The notes beneath the pieces are model-generated. The model did no database searches. It saw only the letters and a list, made by a program, of their open reading frames with translations, and was not told the DNA's origin. Positions 27,668 to 36,456 of a stretch of 64,000 bases of DNA are shown here, piece after piece; the stretch's first letter is position 1; the number at the start of each line of letters is the position of its first letter. This DNA is from Dokdonella sp. (GTDB lineage: Bacteria > Pseudomonadota > Gammaproteobacteria > Xanthomonadales > Rhodanobacteraceae): positions 24,992-88,991 of the forward strand of contig NZ_JAHCAP010000013.1 of NCBI RefSeq assembly GCF_019634815.1, written 5' to 3'. The position numbers were made by a program, and so were the translations under genes.

Positions 27668-28309
27668 ATGGGCGCGCTGCTGCGACTGCTTTTTTACGGT
27701 GTGTTGGTGCGCACGGTGGTGCTGATCGTGCTCGGCCTGAATGTGCGTCATCGTCAGCGCCTGCCGGCCAAGGGGCCGGCGATCCTCGCCGCCAACCACA
27801 ACAGCCATCTCGATGCGATGGCGCTGATCAGTTTGTTGCCATTGCGATTGCTGCCGCGTGTGCGTCCGGTTGCTGCCGCCGACTACTTCCTGCGCAACCG
27901 GTGGTTGGCATGGTTTGCGCTCAAGGTGGTCGGCATCGTGCCGCTCAATCGCCAGCGCCAGCACGAGCAGGATGACCTGCTCGCGCCGGTCGCCGCCGCG
28001 CTCGAGCGCGGCGACATCCTGATTTTCTTTCCCGAAGGCTCGCGCGGCGAACCCGAGCAACTGGCCGAGTTCAAGTCGGGGCTTGCGCGCATTGCCGAAC
28101 GCCGCCCCGACGTCCCGGTCATTCCGGTCTACACCTACGGGCTGGGCAAGGCCCTGCCGAAGGGGGAATGGATGATCGTGCCGTTCTTCGTCGACATTTT
28201 CGTCGGCGAGGCCTTGCGGTTCGATGGTGATCGCACGGCCTACATGGCGCGCTATCGCAGCGCGATGGCGGCGCTGGCGCTCGAGGAAAAGCATTCGGAC
28301 TGGAGCTGA
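27668..28309 (+). CDS. PlsC-family 1-acyl-glycerol-phosphate acyltransferase
   Basis: A 213-residue acyltransferase with the catalytic HxxxxD box as NHNSHLD and the acceptor-binding FPEGSRGEP. An N-terminal hydrophobic helix (residues about 5-25) likely anchors it to the inner membrane. It begins 3 bp after the CdsA-like gene and completes a set that could make phosphatidate, activate it and transfer it to an alcohol. The alcohol and final lipid are unknown. Confidence 0.88.
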   Translation: MGALLRLLFYGVLVRTVVLIVLGLNVRHRQRLPAKGPAILAANHNSHLDAMALISLLPLRLLPRVRPVAAADYFLRNRWLAWFALKVVGIVPLNRQRQHEQDDLLAPVAAALERGDILIFFPEGSRGEPEQLAEFKSGLARIAERRPDVPVIPVYTYGLGKALPKGEWMIVPFFVDIFVGEALRFDGDRTAYMARYRSAMAALALEEKHSDWS

Positions 28310-28331
28310 AGGGCCGTTGCGCGCGACGTGT

Positions 28332-29534
28332 TCAGGGCACGCGTTGCTTGATCTCGAGCGCGAGTGGTTCCTTGCGCTTCACGTCGACCGGCGCAGACAG
28401 CGCCTGCAAGTCACCGCTTTGCGGCGTGGCCTGGCCCGAGCGTGAAATACGCGCTCCGACCACGACCTCGGGGAAGTCCGACAGTTTCATCGATGGCATC
28501 ATCGCGGTGCTGTCATCGAGCGTTACGGTGAGCGGCAGTTCGCTTGCCTTGTGACGCTCGATCGCCAGCGGCATCGGCGGCCCCTTGGCCGCCCGTGCAA
28601 ACACGAACAAGGTGGCTTCGGGATCGGCCTGCGACTTGAGTGCGGGGTCGAGCGAAACCTGCACGGTCAGGCGCGCCGTTCCGGCCGATGGTGCTGCGGC
28701 CGGCCGGGTTTGCGCTGGCGGTGGCGCGGCCGCGCTGACGACGGGTTTGCCGTCGCGCAGGGCGCGTGCCTCCTCGATCTGACGCTGCACCGCAGAGGCG
28801 ACCGTCGAGCCCGATTCGAGCAAGGGCAGCAAGGTGTTCCAGCGCGCGATCGCGGCGTCGTAGCGCGCGCTCTGGAAATCGGCGATGCCGAGCAGCCAAA
28901 GCGCGCGCTGGTTCTGCGGCTCGCGCGTGAGCACCGCTTCGAGCAGTTTGGCCGGTTCGCCGTCGATGCGGTGCCCGGGCGTGGCAAGTGCAAGCGCCTG
29001 CGCGTACTCGACCGTGATCTGTGCGTCGTCGCCAGTCAGTTCGTGCGCATGGCGCAGGGCATCAACGGCCTGCTCCGGTTGCCCGCTCGCGGTATAGGCG
29101 CGACCGAGCAGGGCCCAGCCCTGCGCATCATCGGGATGCTCCTTGAGACGAGCGACGAGCGCGGCAATCGCCTGAGGCATCTCCAGCGCGGCCTGTTCGG
29201 CGGGGGCCTGCGTGGACGCGGCATCGATCGCCTGGGGCGTGCCGACCAGCCGATACAGGGCAAGTGCCGCGGTGGGGATGAGCAAGGCAAGCAGGAGCGC
29301 CGCCGCGACCGTGCCCGGCGTGCGGCGAGGCGTCGTTGCGCTGTGGCCGTCCAGTGGAAGTGCGGACTGGCGTGCATGTTCGGCGGCATCGATGATGCCG
29401 GCATCGCGCGCCGCATCGAGCGCGCGCAAGCGCTGCGCGGCCGGATCGTTGCTGCGCACGCGCAGCAGCGGCAACAGGATGGAAGCAAGTGCGGTGAGTG
29501 TCATCAACGCCACGCACACGACGAAGATCAGCAT
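28332..29534 (-). CDS. ccmI: Cytochrome c biogenesis protein CcmI
   Basis: A 400-residue inner-membrane protein: two N-terminal helices (LIFVVCVALMTL; AAALLLALLIPTAALALY) around a short cytoplasmic loop, then periplasmic TPR repeats (residues about 145-300, GWALLGRAYTASGQPEQAVDAL) and a C-terminal beta-rich domain. CcmI binds the C-termini of apocytochromes c and hands them to CcmF/H for heme ligation. ATG 29534 overlaps the ccmH stop by one base (TGATG). Last gene of the ccm transcript. Confidence 0.92.
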   Translation of the reverse strand: MLIFVVCVALMTLTALASILLPLLRVRSNDPAAQRLRALDAARDAGIIDAAEHARQSALPLDGHSATTPRRTPGTVAAALLLALLIPTAALALYRLVGTPQAIDAASTQAPAEQAALEMPQAIAALVARLKEHPDDAQGWALLGRAYTASGQPEQAVDALRHAHELTGDDAQITVEYAQALALATPGHRIDGEPAKLLEAVLTREPQNQRALWLLGIADFQSARYDAAIARWNTLLPLLESGSTVASAVQRQIEEARALRDGKPVVSAAAPPPAQTRPAAAPSAGTARLTVQVSLDPALKSQADPEATLFVFARAAKGPPMPLAIERHKASELPLTVTLDDSTAMMPSMKLSDFPEVVVGARISRSGQATPQSGDLQALSAPVDVKRKEPLALEIKQRVP

Positions 29535-29977
29535 CACCAGTCGTCCTCGACGTTGTCGTTTCGGCTCGAAGCCGCATTGCGTTGCGCGACGGCGCGGCGC
29601 CGAACGGTCAGCCACACGGCACCGCTGCCGATCAACAGGAACAGTGCCGGACCGAACCACAGCAGCCAGGTGCCGCCACGCAGTGGCGGATCGTAGAGCA
29701 CGAAATCACTGTAGCGTTCGGTCAGCCACTGCTTGATCTGCGCATCACTCTTGCCCGCGCGCATCTGCTCGAACACGTCGCGGCGAAGGTCGCCGGCGAG
29801 CGAGGCGCTGGAGTCATTGAGGCTTTCGTTTTGGCACACCAGGCAGCGCAACTGCTTGGTCAGATTCTGGAAGCGCAGTTCCTCGGCGCGATCCTTGAAC
29901 GGCAGTGGATCGACTGCGGCGAGCACGTTCGACACGCAGATCAGCAGGGCAAGCAGGGCAGCGAAGGCGCGCATCAT
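29534..29977 (-). CDS. ccmH: Cytochrome c maturation thiol-reductase CcmH
   Basis: A 147-residue protein with signal peptide (cleavage near NVLA-AV), the redox motif LRCLVCQN in the periplasmic domain and one C-terminal membrane helix (TWLLWFGPALFLLIGSGAVWL). CcmH reduces the CXXCH cysteines of apocytochromes before heme attachment. It starts at ATG 29977 (ATG 29974 also possible), overlapping the end of the ccmG gene. Confidence 0.94.
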   Translation of the reverse strand: MMRAFAALLALLICVSNVLAAVDPLPFKDRAEELRFQNLTKQLRCLVCQNESLNDSSASLAGDLRRDVFEQMRAGKSDAQIKQWLTERYSDFVLYDPPLRGGTWLLWFGPALFLLIGSGAVWLTVRRRAVAQRNAASSRNDNVEDDW

Positions 29978-30519
29978 GGCTGCGCGGCCTGCATGGCCGC
30001 GATCCGCGGCATCAGCTCGGTGGCGATCACTTCGGGCGTGATCGGGCTGATGTGCTTGTAGCGGATGACGCCCTGGGCATCGACGAGGAAAGTTTCCGGT
30101 GCGCCGGTGACGCCGAAGTCGATGGCGACATCGCCGGGCAAGTCGGTGATGACCACGTCATAGGGATTGCCGTACTGCGCGAGCCAGCGCTTGGCATCCT
30201 CGGCGGTGTCCTTGTAGTCGAAACCAACCAGCTTGATGCCCAGACGCTTGCCCTCGCGCATGAGGATCGGGTGTTCGTCGCGGCAGGCAAAGCACCAGCT
30301 CGCGAACACGTTGAGCAGATAAGGCTTGCCGGCCAGGTCGGCGCTGCCGAAGCGCCGCTGCGGCTCGTCAAGCAGGGGCAGTGAGAACTCCGGGGCGCGC
30401 TTTCCGATCAGTGGCGAGGGTACCGCGCGCAAATCATGCGTGCTGCTCCACCAGATGCCGAAGCCGAGCAGGGCGAGCACGAGCAGGAAACCGAGCAGTG
30501 GCAGCATGCGCGTGTTCAT
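29974..30519 (-). CDS. dsbE: Thiol:disulfide interchange protein CcmG/DsbE
   Basis: A 181-residue membrane-anchored thioredoxin. One N-terminal helix (LLGFLLVLALLGFGIWW) is followed by the thioredoxin fold with active site ASWCFACRDEHP and cis-Pro in GAPETF. It keeps the CcmH or apocytochrome thiols reduced. The active site CFAC differs from the common CVPC. It overlaps ccmF upstream and ccmH downstream by four or so bases. Confidence 0.93.
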   Translation of the reverse strand: MNTRMLPLLGFLLVLALLGFGIWWSSTHDLRAVPSPLIGKRAPEFSLPLLDEPQRRFGSADLAGKPYLLNVFASWCFACRDEHPILMREGKRLGIKLVGFDYKDTAEDAKRWLAQYGNPYDVVITDLPGDVAIDFGVTGAPETFLVDAQGVIRYKHISPITPEVIATELMPRIAAMQAAQP

Positions 30520-32525
30520 GCGCGCGCTTGGCCATGCGCTGCCGCGACCACCGGCGCCAGATGCGCCTGATCCGACGCGCTCGGGTCCCTGCGCGCAGGA
30601 TCGCGCAGGCCATGCAGGCGAAAGCGCCGATCGAGCGTGGTGACCAGGCCACCCAGCGCCATCAGCAGCGCGCCAAGCCAGATCCAGCGCACGAAGGGTT
30701 TGACATAGATGCGCACGGCCCAGGCGCCGTCGTCGCCGAGCGGCTCGCCAAGCGCTGCATAAAGATCCCGGTGAAGGCTGGGCAGGATCGCCGATTCGGT
30801 CTGCACCTGACTCGCACGCGCGTATTGGCGCTTTTGCGGATGCAGGGTGGCGATCTGCCGGCCATCCTCGAAAACCGTGAGCGTGCCTTGGCGTGCGCTG
30901 TAGTTCGGGCCGCGTGTTTCGACCACGCCGTCGAAGCGGAACTCAAGTGCACCGATCGCGACCTTCTGATTCGGGGCGAGGCGAATGTCCTTTTCGATGC
31001 TGGTCGACTCGACGATGAGCACACCGGCGACGAACAGCGCCACGCCGAAATGAGCGCAGATCATGCCAAGCATCTCGGGCGTGTAGCGGCGACCACGCGG
31101 TGCGTTGCGCCAGCGCGAGAACGCATAGGTGGCGATGCCAAGGCCAACCCACAGCGCGCCGGCAACACCGGCGAGCATGCGCAGCGGGGCCGGATGCAGC
31201 AACAAGGCGGCGAGTGCACATGCGATGAGTGCGATCACCAGTGCCGGCAGCAGGGCGCGCAGGGCTGCGCCGAGCCGACCGCTGCGCCAGTGGATGAACG
31301 GGCCGAACGGCATCAGCAACACCACCGGCACCATCAGCAGAATGAACAGCAAGGCAAAGTACGGCGGCCCGACCGAGATGCGGCCGAGGTTGAAGGCATC
31401 GCCGATCATCGGGTACAGCGTGCCCAGCAACACCATCGCCGCGGCGCAGGCGAACATCAGGTTGTTGGTCAGCAGCAGGGTCTCGCGCGAAACCGCGGCG
31501 AAGGGCTCGCCGCCCGAGACCTTGGGCGCGCGCAGTGCGTAGAGCAGCAGCGAGCCACCGATCACGATGGCAAGGAAAGCGAGGATGAACACGCCGCGCC
31601 GGGGATCGCTCGCGAACGCATGCACGCTGGTGAGCACGCCCGAGCGTACGAGGAAAGTCCCCAGCAGCGACAAGGAGAAAGCGAAGATCGCCAGCAGCAG
31701 AGTCCACGCTCGGAACGAACCGCGCTTTTCTGTCACTGCTTGCGAGTGGATCAGGGCGGTGCCGACCAGCCAGGGCATGAACGAGGCATTCTCGACCGGA
31801 TCCCAGAACCACCAGCCGCCCCAGCCCAGTTCGTAATAGGCCCACCACGAACCCAGCGCGATGCCGAGCGTGAGCGCGGCCCAGGCGGCATTGGTCCACG
31901 GCCGCGCCCAGCGCACCCAGCGCACATCGAGTTCACCGCCGAGCAAGGCGGCGATCGCGAACGCAAAGGCCACCGAGAAGCCGACATAGCCGGTGTAGAG
32001 CATCGGTGGATGCATCACCAGACCGGGATCCTGCAACACCGGGTTGAGGTCGTTGCCATCCAGCGGTGCGGGCAGCAGGCGCAGGAAGGGATTGGAGGTG
32101 AGCAGGGTGAACAGCAGAAAGCCGAGGCTGATGAAGCCGAGCACTGCGAGCACGCGTGCCATGAACACGTCGGGCAGGCGCCGCGACAGCGCAGCCACCG
32201 CGATCGTCCAGATGTTGAGGATCAGAATCCACAGCAACAGCGAGCCTTCATGTGCGCCCCATACCGCAGAGAAGCGGTAGAACCACGGCAGCAGCGAATT
32301 GGAGTTCTGCGCGACGTAGGCGACCGAGAAATCACCGCGCATGAAGGCGTAGGTGAGGATGCCGAAGGCAAGCATGACGAACACCGCCTGTCCGGCAGCT
32401 GCGGGCCGCGCCACGGCAACCAGCGCGGCGTTGCCGCGATGCGCGCCGATCAGCGGGAGTACGCACTGCAGGGCGGCGAGGATCAGCGCGAGGATCAGCG
32501 CAAATTGACCGAGTTCAGGGAGCAT
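30516..32525 (-). CDS. ccmF: Cytochrome c heme lyase subunit CcmF
   Basis: A 669-residue polytopic protein that ligates heme to apocytochrome c. The WWD heme-handling domain reads ELGWGGWWFWDPVENASFMPW. About fifteen hydrophobic segments are visible, with the conserved HEGSLLLW and HPPMLYTGYVG (His ligands). ATG 32525 is the first Met codon; the frame opens at a TTG at 32531. No strong ribosome-binding site is visible. It begins 220 bp after the HiPIP gene, a gap holding a dispersed hairpin. Confidence 0.94.
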   Translation of the reverse strand: MLPELGQFALILALILAALQCVLPLIGAHRGNAALVAVARPAAAGQAVFVMLAFGILTYAFMRGDFSVAYVAQNSNSLLPWFYRFSAVWGAHEGSLLLWILILNIWTIAVAALSRRLPDVFMARVLAVLGFISLGFLLFTLLTSNPFLRLLPAPLDGNDLNPVLQDPGLVMHPPMLYTGYVGFSVAFAFAIAALLGGELDVRWVRWARPWTNAAWAALTLGIALGSWWAYYELGWGGWWFWDPVENASFMPWLVGTALIHSQAVTEKRGSFRAWTLLLAIFAFSLSLLGTFLVRSGVLTSVHAFASDPRRGVFILAFLAIVIGGSLLLYALRAPKVSGGEPFAAVSRETLLLTNNLMFACAAAMVLLGTLYPMIGDAFNLGRISVGPPYFALLFILLMVPVVLLMPFGPFIHWRSGRLGAALRALLPALVIALIACALAALLLHPAPLRMLAGVAGALWVGLGIATYAFSRWRNAPRGRRYTPEMLGMICAHFGVALFVAGVLIVESTSIEKDIRLAPNQKVAIGALEFRFDGVVETRGPNYSARQGTLTVFEDGRQIATLHPQKRQYARASQVQTESAILPSLHRDLYAALGEPLGDDGAWAVRIYVKPFVRWIWLGALLMALGGLVTTLDRRFRLHGLRDPARRDPSASDQAHLAPVVAAAHGQARA

Positions 32526-32667
32526 GTGCAACGTAGGGGTGCCTTGTCCCGACAGGATACTCGACTGCGGGCGGCGCCGCGAATCGGCGCGTCATTCCCA
32601 AGGCAACGCGGGCGCTGTCTTGCGCGGCATGCCAGCGAAGTTTTTGCTTCGGTACTTCACGGAAAAG

Positions 32668-32698
32668 CCGGATCCCGGCTTTCGCCGGGATGACGGCC
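32668..32698. repeat. Dispersed REP-like hairpin between HiPIP gene and ccmF
   Basis: ATCCCGGC (32672-32679) and GCCGGGAT (32684-32691) form a perfect stem with loop TTTC (GAAA on the other strand), followed by GACGG. The sequence GTCATCCCGGCGAAAGCCGG on the minus strand is of a type scattered between genes in this order (recollection). A fragment GTCATTCCC at 32591-32599 looks like a partner end. It may cause partial termination between the inserted genes and ccmF. Confidence 0.55.
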
Positions 32699-32745
32699 TG
32701 TTCAAGGATGGGTTGTTGTTCAGCGCTGCCTTGAGAGGCAGACGA

Positions 32746-33099
32746 TCAGGCTTTCTTGTCAGCGTGCGCCGAACACCAGCCCTTGGTGTGGACCGACTTG
32801 CCCGGGAACAACTGGCACGGGCCGTATTCGGCGCTGCCACCCTGCCAGAAGTTGCAGTTGGCGCAGTCCTGGGTCGGCTTGTGGTTGGGGTATTTCGCGC
32901 CGTCGACCTTGGTGGTGTCCTCGACATAGCCAAGGGCCTGTGCCGTGGGATCACTCGGCGACAGGTGCGGCAGATCGTCGCTGCGGGCGAGATTGGGCAG
33001 CACGGTGATTGCGAGGGCGGCGCCGGCACCAACGCTGGTGGTCTTGAGAAAACGGCGGCGCGCCGCATCGAATGGAGACTTTTGTTCTTGCTTGGACAT
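32746..33099 (-). CDS. High-potential iron-sulfur protein (HiPIP), Tat-exported
   Basis: A 117-residue protein with a twin-arginine signal (ARRRFLKTTSVGAGAALA) and a mature domain of about 75 residues carrying the four HiPIP cysteines at 79, 82, 95 and 109 (DCANCNF, GPCQLF, GWCSAH). These bind one [4Fe-4S] cluster of high potential, a soluble periplasmic one-electron carrier. ATG 33099 has AGGAACC upstream. HiPIP as the last gene of a decaheme/barrel operon parallels PioC of Rhodopseudomonas palustris. Confidence 0.93.
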   Translation of the reverse strand: MSKQEQKSPFDAARRRFLKTTSVGAGAALAITVLPNLARSDDLPHLSPSDPTAQALGYVEDTTKVDGAKYPNHKPTQDCANCNFWQGGSAEYGPCQLFPGKSVHTKGWCSAHADKKA

Positions 33100-33178
33100 G
33101 GGCAGGTTCCTGGCTAGCTGAAGCATCGCTGGGAAAATGCGGCGCCCGGGTCGGTGGGCGTTGAAACGAGCGTTCGTC

Positions 33179-33859
33179 CTATGGCGTCGCGGCCTGAAGC
33201 CAACCGGCAAGCTGCCGGATTGCCTCATCGTCGAGATTATGCGCCACTCCATGCATGATGTGGTCGTTGCTCGACATCAGGGTTTCGGTCTTGTCGCGAA
33301 ACTCCGTGAGCCTGCGTGCGAGATATTGTTCATGCTGCCCTCGCAGTGCCGGATAGGCGAGGTAGCGCGAGGCATCGCCGTCGACCCGGCCGTCGGCCGC
33401 CGTGCCGTGGCAACCCTGGCATGGCACGATGCCGCGGGCGGGATCGCCTTGGCGATACAGCATTTGCCCTTGCGCGAATGCCGCGGGATCTCCGCTGGAA
33501 GGAGCCGGCGCTTGCGCTGCGTAATAGGCCGACAGGTCACGCAGGTCCTGATCGCTGACATTGAGGCTGCGCAGGATCGCGGTCATCGGCGAATCGGGGT
33601 TGGCACCGCGCTGGTATTCGACCAGTTCCCAGTACAGGTAGTCGATTTTCTGGCCGCCGATGTTGGCAAACGCCGGGACCGGCGAAGATCCGTTCTTGCC
33701 GTGGCAGGCCGAGCACAGTTCGATCTTCCGTGCGCCAGCCTGCACGTCGCCCTGAACCGGCGCGACCGCGCGCAGATCCAGCATGCGCGAGGATGCGCAG
33801 CCGGCGAGGATGGGCAGGGCAACCGCAAGGATCAACACCGGAGGCAGGTTCGGCTTCAT
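33179..33859 (-). CDS. Diheme c-type cytochrome lipoprotein (c4/c553 type)
   Basis: A 226-residue protein with a lipobox (ALPILAGC, Cys 21) and two CXXCH motifs, CSACH (49-53) and CQGCH in the second half. Each half is a class I cytochrome domain, as in cytochrome c4. The lipid anchor places it on a membrane facing the periplasm, where it could relay electrons between the outer-membrane conduit and HiPIP or a terminal oxidase. ATG 33859 has GAGGAG upstream, 11 bp after the barrel gene. The longer open frame upstream (to 34291) is the barrel gene's shadow. Confidence 0.9.
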   Translation of the reverse strand: MKPNLPPVLILAVALPILAGCASSRMLDLRAVAPVQGDVQAGARKIELCSACHGKNGSSPVPAFANIGGQKIDYLYWELVEYQRGANPDSPMTAILRSLNVSDQDLRDLSAYYAAQAPAPSSGDPAAFAQGQMLYRQGDPARGIVPCQGCHGTAADGRVDGDASRYLAYPALRGQHEQYLARRLTEFRDKTETLMSSNDHIMHGVAHNLDDEAIRQLAGWLQAATP

Positions 33860-33870
33860 CTGCACGCTCC

Positions 33871-36441
33871 TCACAGCTGGACGTTCAACAGCACGCCGAC
33901 CAGGTTTGCGTTGTAGCTGATCGGCCCGCCATCGGTGTAGACGCGATGATCGATGACACGCGCAGCGTCGAAACCGAGGTAGTGCCAATCGCTGACGCGG
34001 CCGCGCTCGTAGTAATCGAACACGCGCAGCGACAGACGTTCGGCAAGCGGCAGCGTTACGCCGATGGTGAGCGCATTGACGCGGTAGGTCATTGCCGGAA
34101 ACTGGCCGCCGCCAGGGCCTGTGCCGGTCACGGACGCCGGGTAGGCAAGCGCACTTGAACCGGCATACGTGTAGAGGTCGAGGCCACGTGCATTGGTGTA
34201 GTTCCAGCTCGCATCGATGCGGACGCGACCGATGCGGTGGTCGAGCGTGGCACCGCCGTAGAAGTTGCGCTGCTTGTCGCGCAGCCACCACTGGCCGCTC
34301 AATGCGTAGTTAGGTCCGCCCAGGTACGGATCGACACCCGCGCCGTTCTGCTGATCCTGTACGTTGGACAGGCGCAGCTGCGAGCGATCCCATGCCGCAT
34401 AGGCGCTGATGTTGGTGCCATCGCGTGGTTGCCAATCCCATTGCAGCGTCGCGCTGCTAGTCTGGTAATCCTGCCGTCCGATCGGAGCATCGTAGGAGTT
34501 CCAGTCGCCGCGCAGCGAGGCCGACAGGCTCATGTCCTCGCGCGGCATGATCGTGGCCATCACGTCGATCTTGTGGCCGTCGCGGCTGGACATGTCGTAC
34601 TTGCGCATCGCCTCGACCGTGTGCGAGGGCGTGCCACCCGCCGGCGGCACGTAGCCAGGCAGGTCGATGGAGTAGGTGAATTCGTAGGGATCGAATTCGT
34701 AGCGGTCGCCGTTGGACTTCTTCCAGGTGTAATTGGCGCGCAGCGTGAGCCAGTCCAGACTGCGGTTGATCCAGGTGAGCTTGAGGCTGTTGTCGTCGAT
34801 GCGCCGGCGCTCGCGGTGGGTGGGTTCGTAGCGATTGAAGGCGAACGTTGCGCCCAGCGTGTTCTTGGTGTCGAGCTTCCAGTCCGCGCCGAGATTGGCG
34901 TCGATGGTCTGCAGATCGAGCGGCAGGCTGCGCACACGCGTGATGTTGGAAGGCGCAGTGATGGGGTTGAACAGTCCGACTTCGCCGGGCACGATGCTGC
35001 CCTGCGAGCCGTTCTCGGCGATATAGCCGTAATCGCCGGTGAGCGGGTTGTAGGCGAGGTAGCCGTTGCGATAGTCATCGCGATTGAAGCGCAAGCCGCC
35101 TCGCAGCGAAATGTCGCTGCTTGGCTGCAGGCTGATGCGCGCATCGAGCAGGCTGGTGTCGATGCGCATGTCGGCCGAGCGACGCGACAATGCGGCCGGG
35201 GTGTTCCAGTCCGAGCAGCGATACAGGAAGGGATTGGCTGGTCCGGGGTTGAGGTTGCCGCCCAGGCCGATGCCGAACACGCCTGTGCAGTCGATCGGTG
35301 CGATCAACGTGTCGTCCTGGCTCATGCGACCGGCCGAGGCAGTGAGCGAGATCTCGCCGTTGAGCGGCAACGTGCGCGTCAGCGTGGCCTTGAGGTTGTG
35401 GTAGTCGTTGTCCGGCTCCATCGCCATCTGGCCGGTCGTCAGCGGTGCGGCTGCCGAGCCGGGGACCACGGCCCAGAGCGCGTAGGGCATCTGGAAGGTG
35501 TAGCGTGTGTAGCGGTCGCGATAGAACGAACCGGAATAGGAAAAGTCCATGCGCCAGATCGAGCCGGCATAACGCAGTCCGCCGTTGAGATTGAGCGTGT
35601 GGTCGTCGATCGGCTTGACTGTTTCCAGCGCGCCACCGTTGGCGGGGAATGGAAAATTGAAGAAGAACGCGCCGCCATAGGGGCGCGCACCCTTGCGCTG
35701 CTCGTCACTGAGATTGGCGTAGGCCGTCCAGCGGGGCGACAGGAACATGTTGAAACCCAGACCCTGTTTGGAGCGTTTGACCGACAGCGTGCGCTCGCCC
35801 GCGGCCGCCGATACCGCGGCCACGTCGGCAACGCTGCTGCCGGCGGGCACCAACGGCGCAGGCAAGGTCAGGCGATCGCTGCCGATGCCGTTCCAGATCG
35901 AACGCGCATTGGCGGATACGACATTGGGCTGGTCACGCAGGAAGGCCTGGATCTTGTAGGCGCCCGCGCGGCCGAACACCGCCTGGTAGTACTGGTCATC
36001 TGCGCTGATGCGACTGGCGCGCACGTTGGCGTAGGTGCCGTCGGATGGGCGCTGCCAGGTGTAGTCGAGCAGGCCCAGGATGGGGCCGCTGTCCCAGTCG
36101 GCGTAGCGCATCCACAGGGCATTGCGGTCATCGCCGCTGGTGGCGATGGCGCCGACCTGCAGCACGCCGTAGCCGATCCACGATCCGAACTCGTCGAGCG
36201 CCGGCGGTTCGGCGGGGCACATGTAGGGATTGCCGGTCGGTGATCGGCGCTGTCCGGCGATCAACCAGCTCGTGCCACGCGCATCGGGTGTGTACTGCTG
36301 CGCGCCCGCCGTCGGATCAAGCTTGTTCGCGCGCCAGGTGTCGACGCCGATGCCGCTGTCGGCATGTGCGGGCAGGATCGCGGCGAGCGCGAGCGCGAGT
36401 GGCAATCTGCACAACAAGGTGGAGCGTCGCTGCGCGTGCAT
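33871..36441 (-). CDS. MtrB/PioB-family outer-membrane beta-barrel
   Basis: An 856-residue protein with signal peptide (ending LPAHA-DS) and dense alternating beta-strand pattern over its full length, ending NLVGVLLNVQL. It fits the decaheme-associated outer-membrane barrel family (MtrB/PioB) in length, in the N-terminal QQYTPDARGTSWL and SPTGNPYM region, and in its partner gene. These barrels insulate a decaheme cytochrome across the outer membrane. The CxxC motif of Shewanella MtrB is absent. ATG 36441 follows GGAAGGAGG, the strongest ribosome-binding site in the locus, 15 bp after the cytochrome gene. Confidence 0.88.
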   Translation of the reverse strand: MHAQRRSTLLCRLPLALALAAILPAHADSGIGVDTWRANKLDPTAGAQQYTPDARGTSWLIAGQRRSPTGNPYMCPAEPPALDEFGSWIGYGVLQVGAIATSGDDRNALWMRYADWDSGPILGLLDYTWQRPSDGTYANVRASRISADDQYYQAVFGRAGAYKIQAFLRDQPNVVSANARSIWNGIGSDRLTLPAPLVPAGSSVADVAAVSAAAGERTLSVKRSKQGLGFNMFLSPRWTAYANLSDEQRKGARPYGGAFFFNFPFPANGGALETVKPIDDHTLNLNGGLRYAGSIWRMDFSYSGSFYRDRYTRYTFQMPYALWAVVPGSAAAPLTTGQMAMEPDNDYHNLKATLTRTLPLNGEISLTASAGRMSQDDTLIAPIDCTGVFGIGLGGNLNPGPANPFLYRCSDWNTPAALSRRSADMRIDTSLLDARISLQPSSDISLRGGLRFNRDDYRNGYLAYNPLTGDYGYIAENGSQGSIVPGEVGLFNPITAPSNITRVRSLPLDLQTIDANLGADWKLDTKNTLGATFAFNRYEPTHRERRRIDDNSLKLTWINRSLDWLTLRANYTWKKSNGDRYEFDPYEFTYSIDLPGYVPPAGGTPSHTVEAMRKYDMSSRDGHKIDVMATIMPREDMSLSASLRGDWNSYDAPIGRQDYQTSSATLQWDWQPRDGTNISAYAAWDRSQLRLSNVQDQQNGAGVDPYLGGPNYALSGQWWLRDKQRNFYGGATLDHRIGRVRIDASWNYTNARGLDLYTYAGSSALAYPASVTGTGPGGGQFPAMTYRVNALTIGVTLPLAERLSLRVFDYYERGRVSDWHYLGFDAARVIDHRVYTDGGPISYNANLVGVLLNVQL

Positions 36442-36456
36442 GATCGGCCTCCTTCC

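Noticed and set aside
30381..32693. A 770-codon plus-strand open frame opposite ccmF
   Set aside because: Low-complexity Q, R, H and E-rich translation without domains; ccmF is unambiguous on the minus strand.
34237..36243. A 668-codon plus-strand open frame opposite the MtrB/PioB gene
   Set aside because: Shadow of the barrel gene; no ribosome-binding site, signal or known motif.
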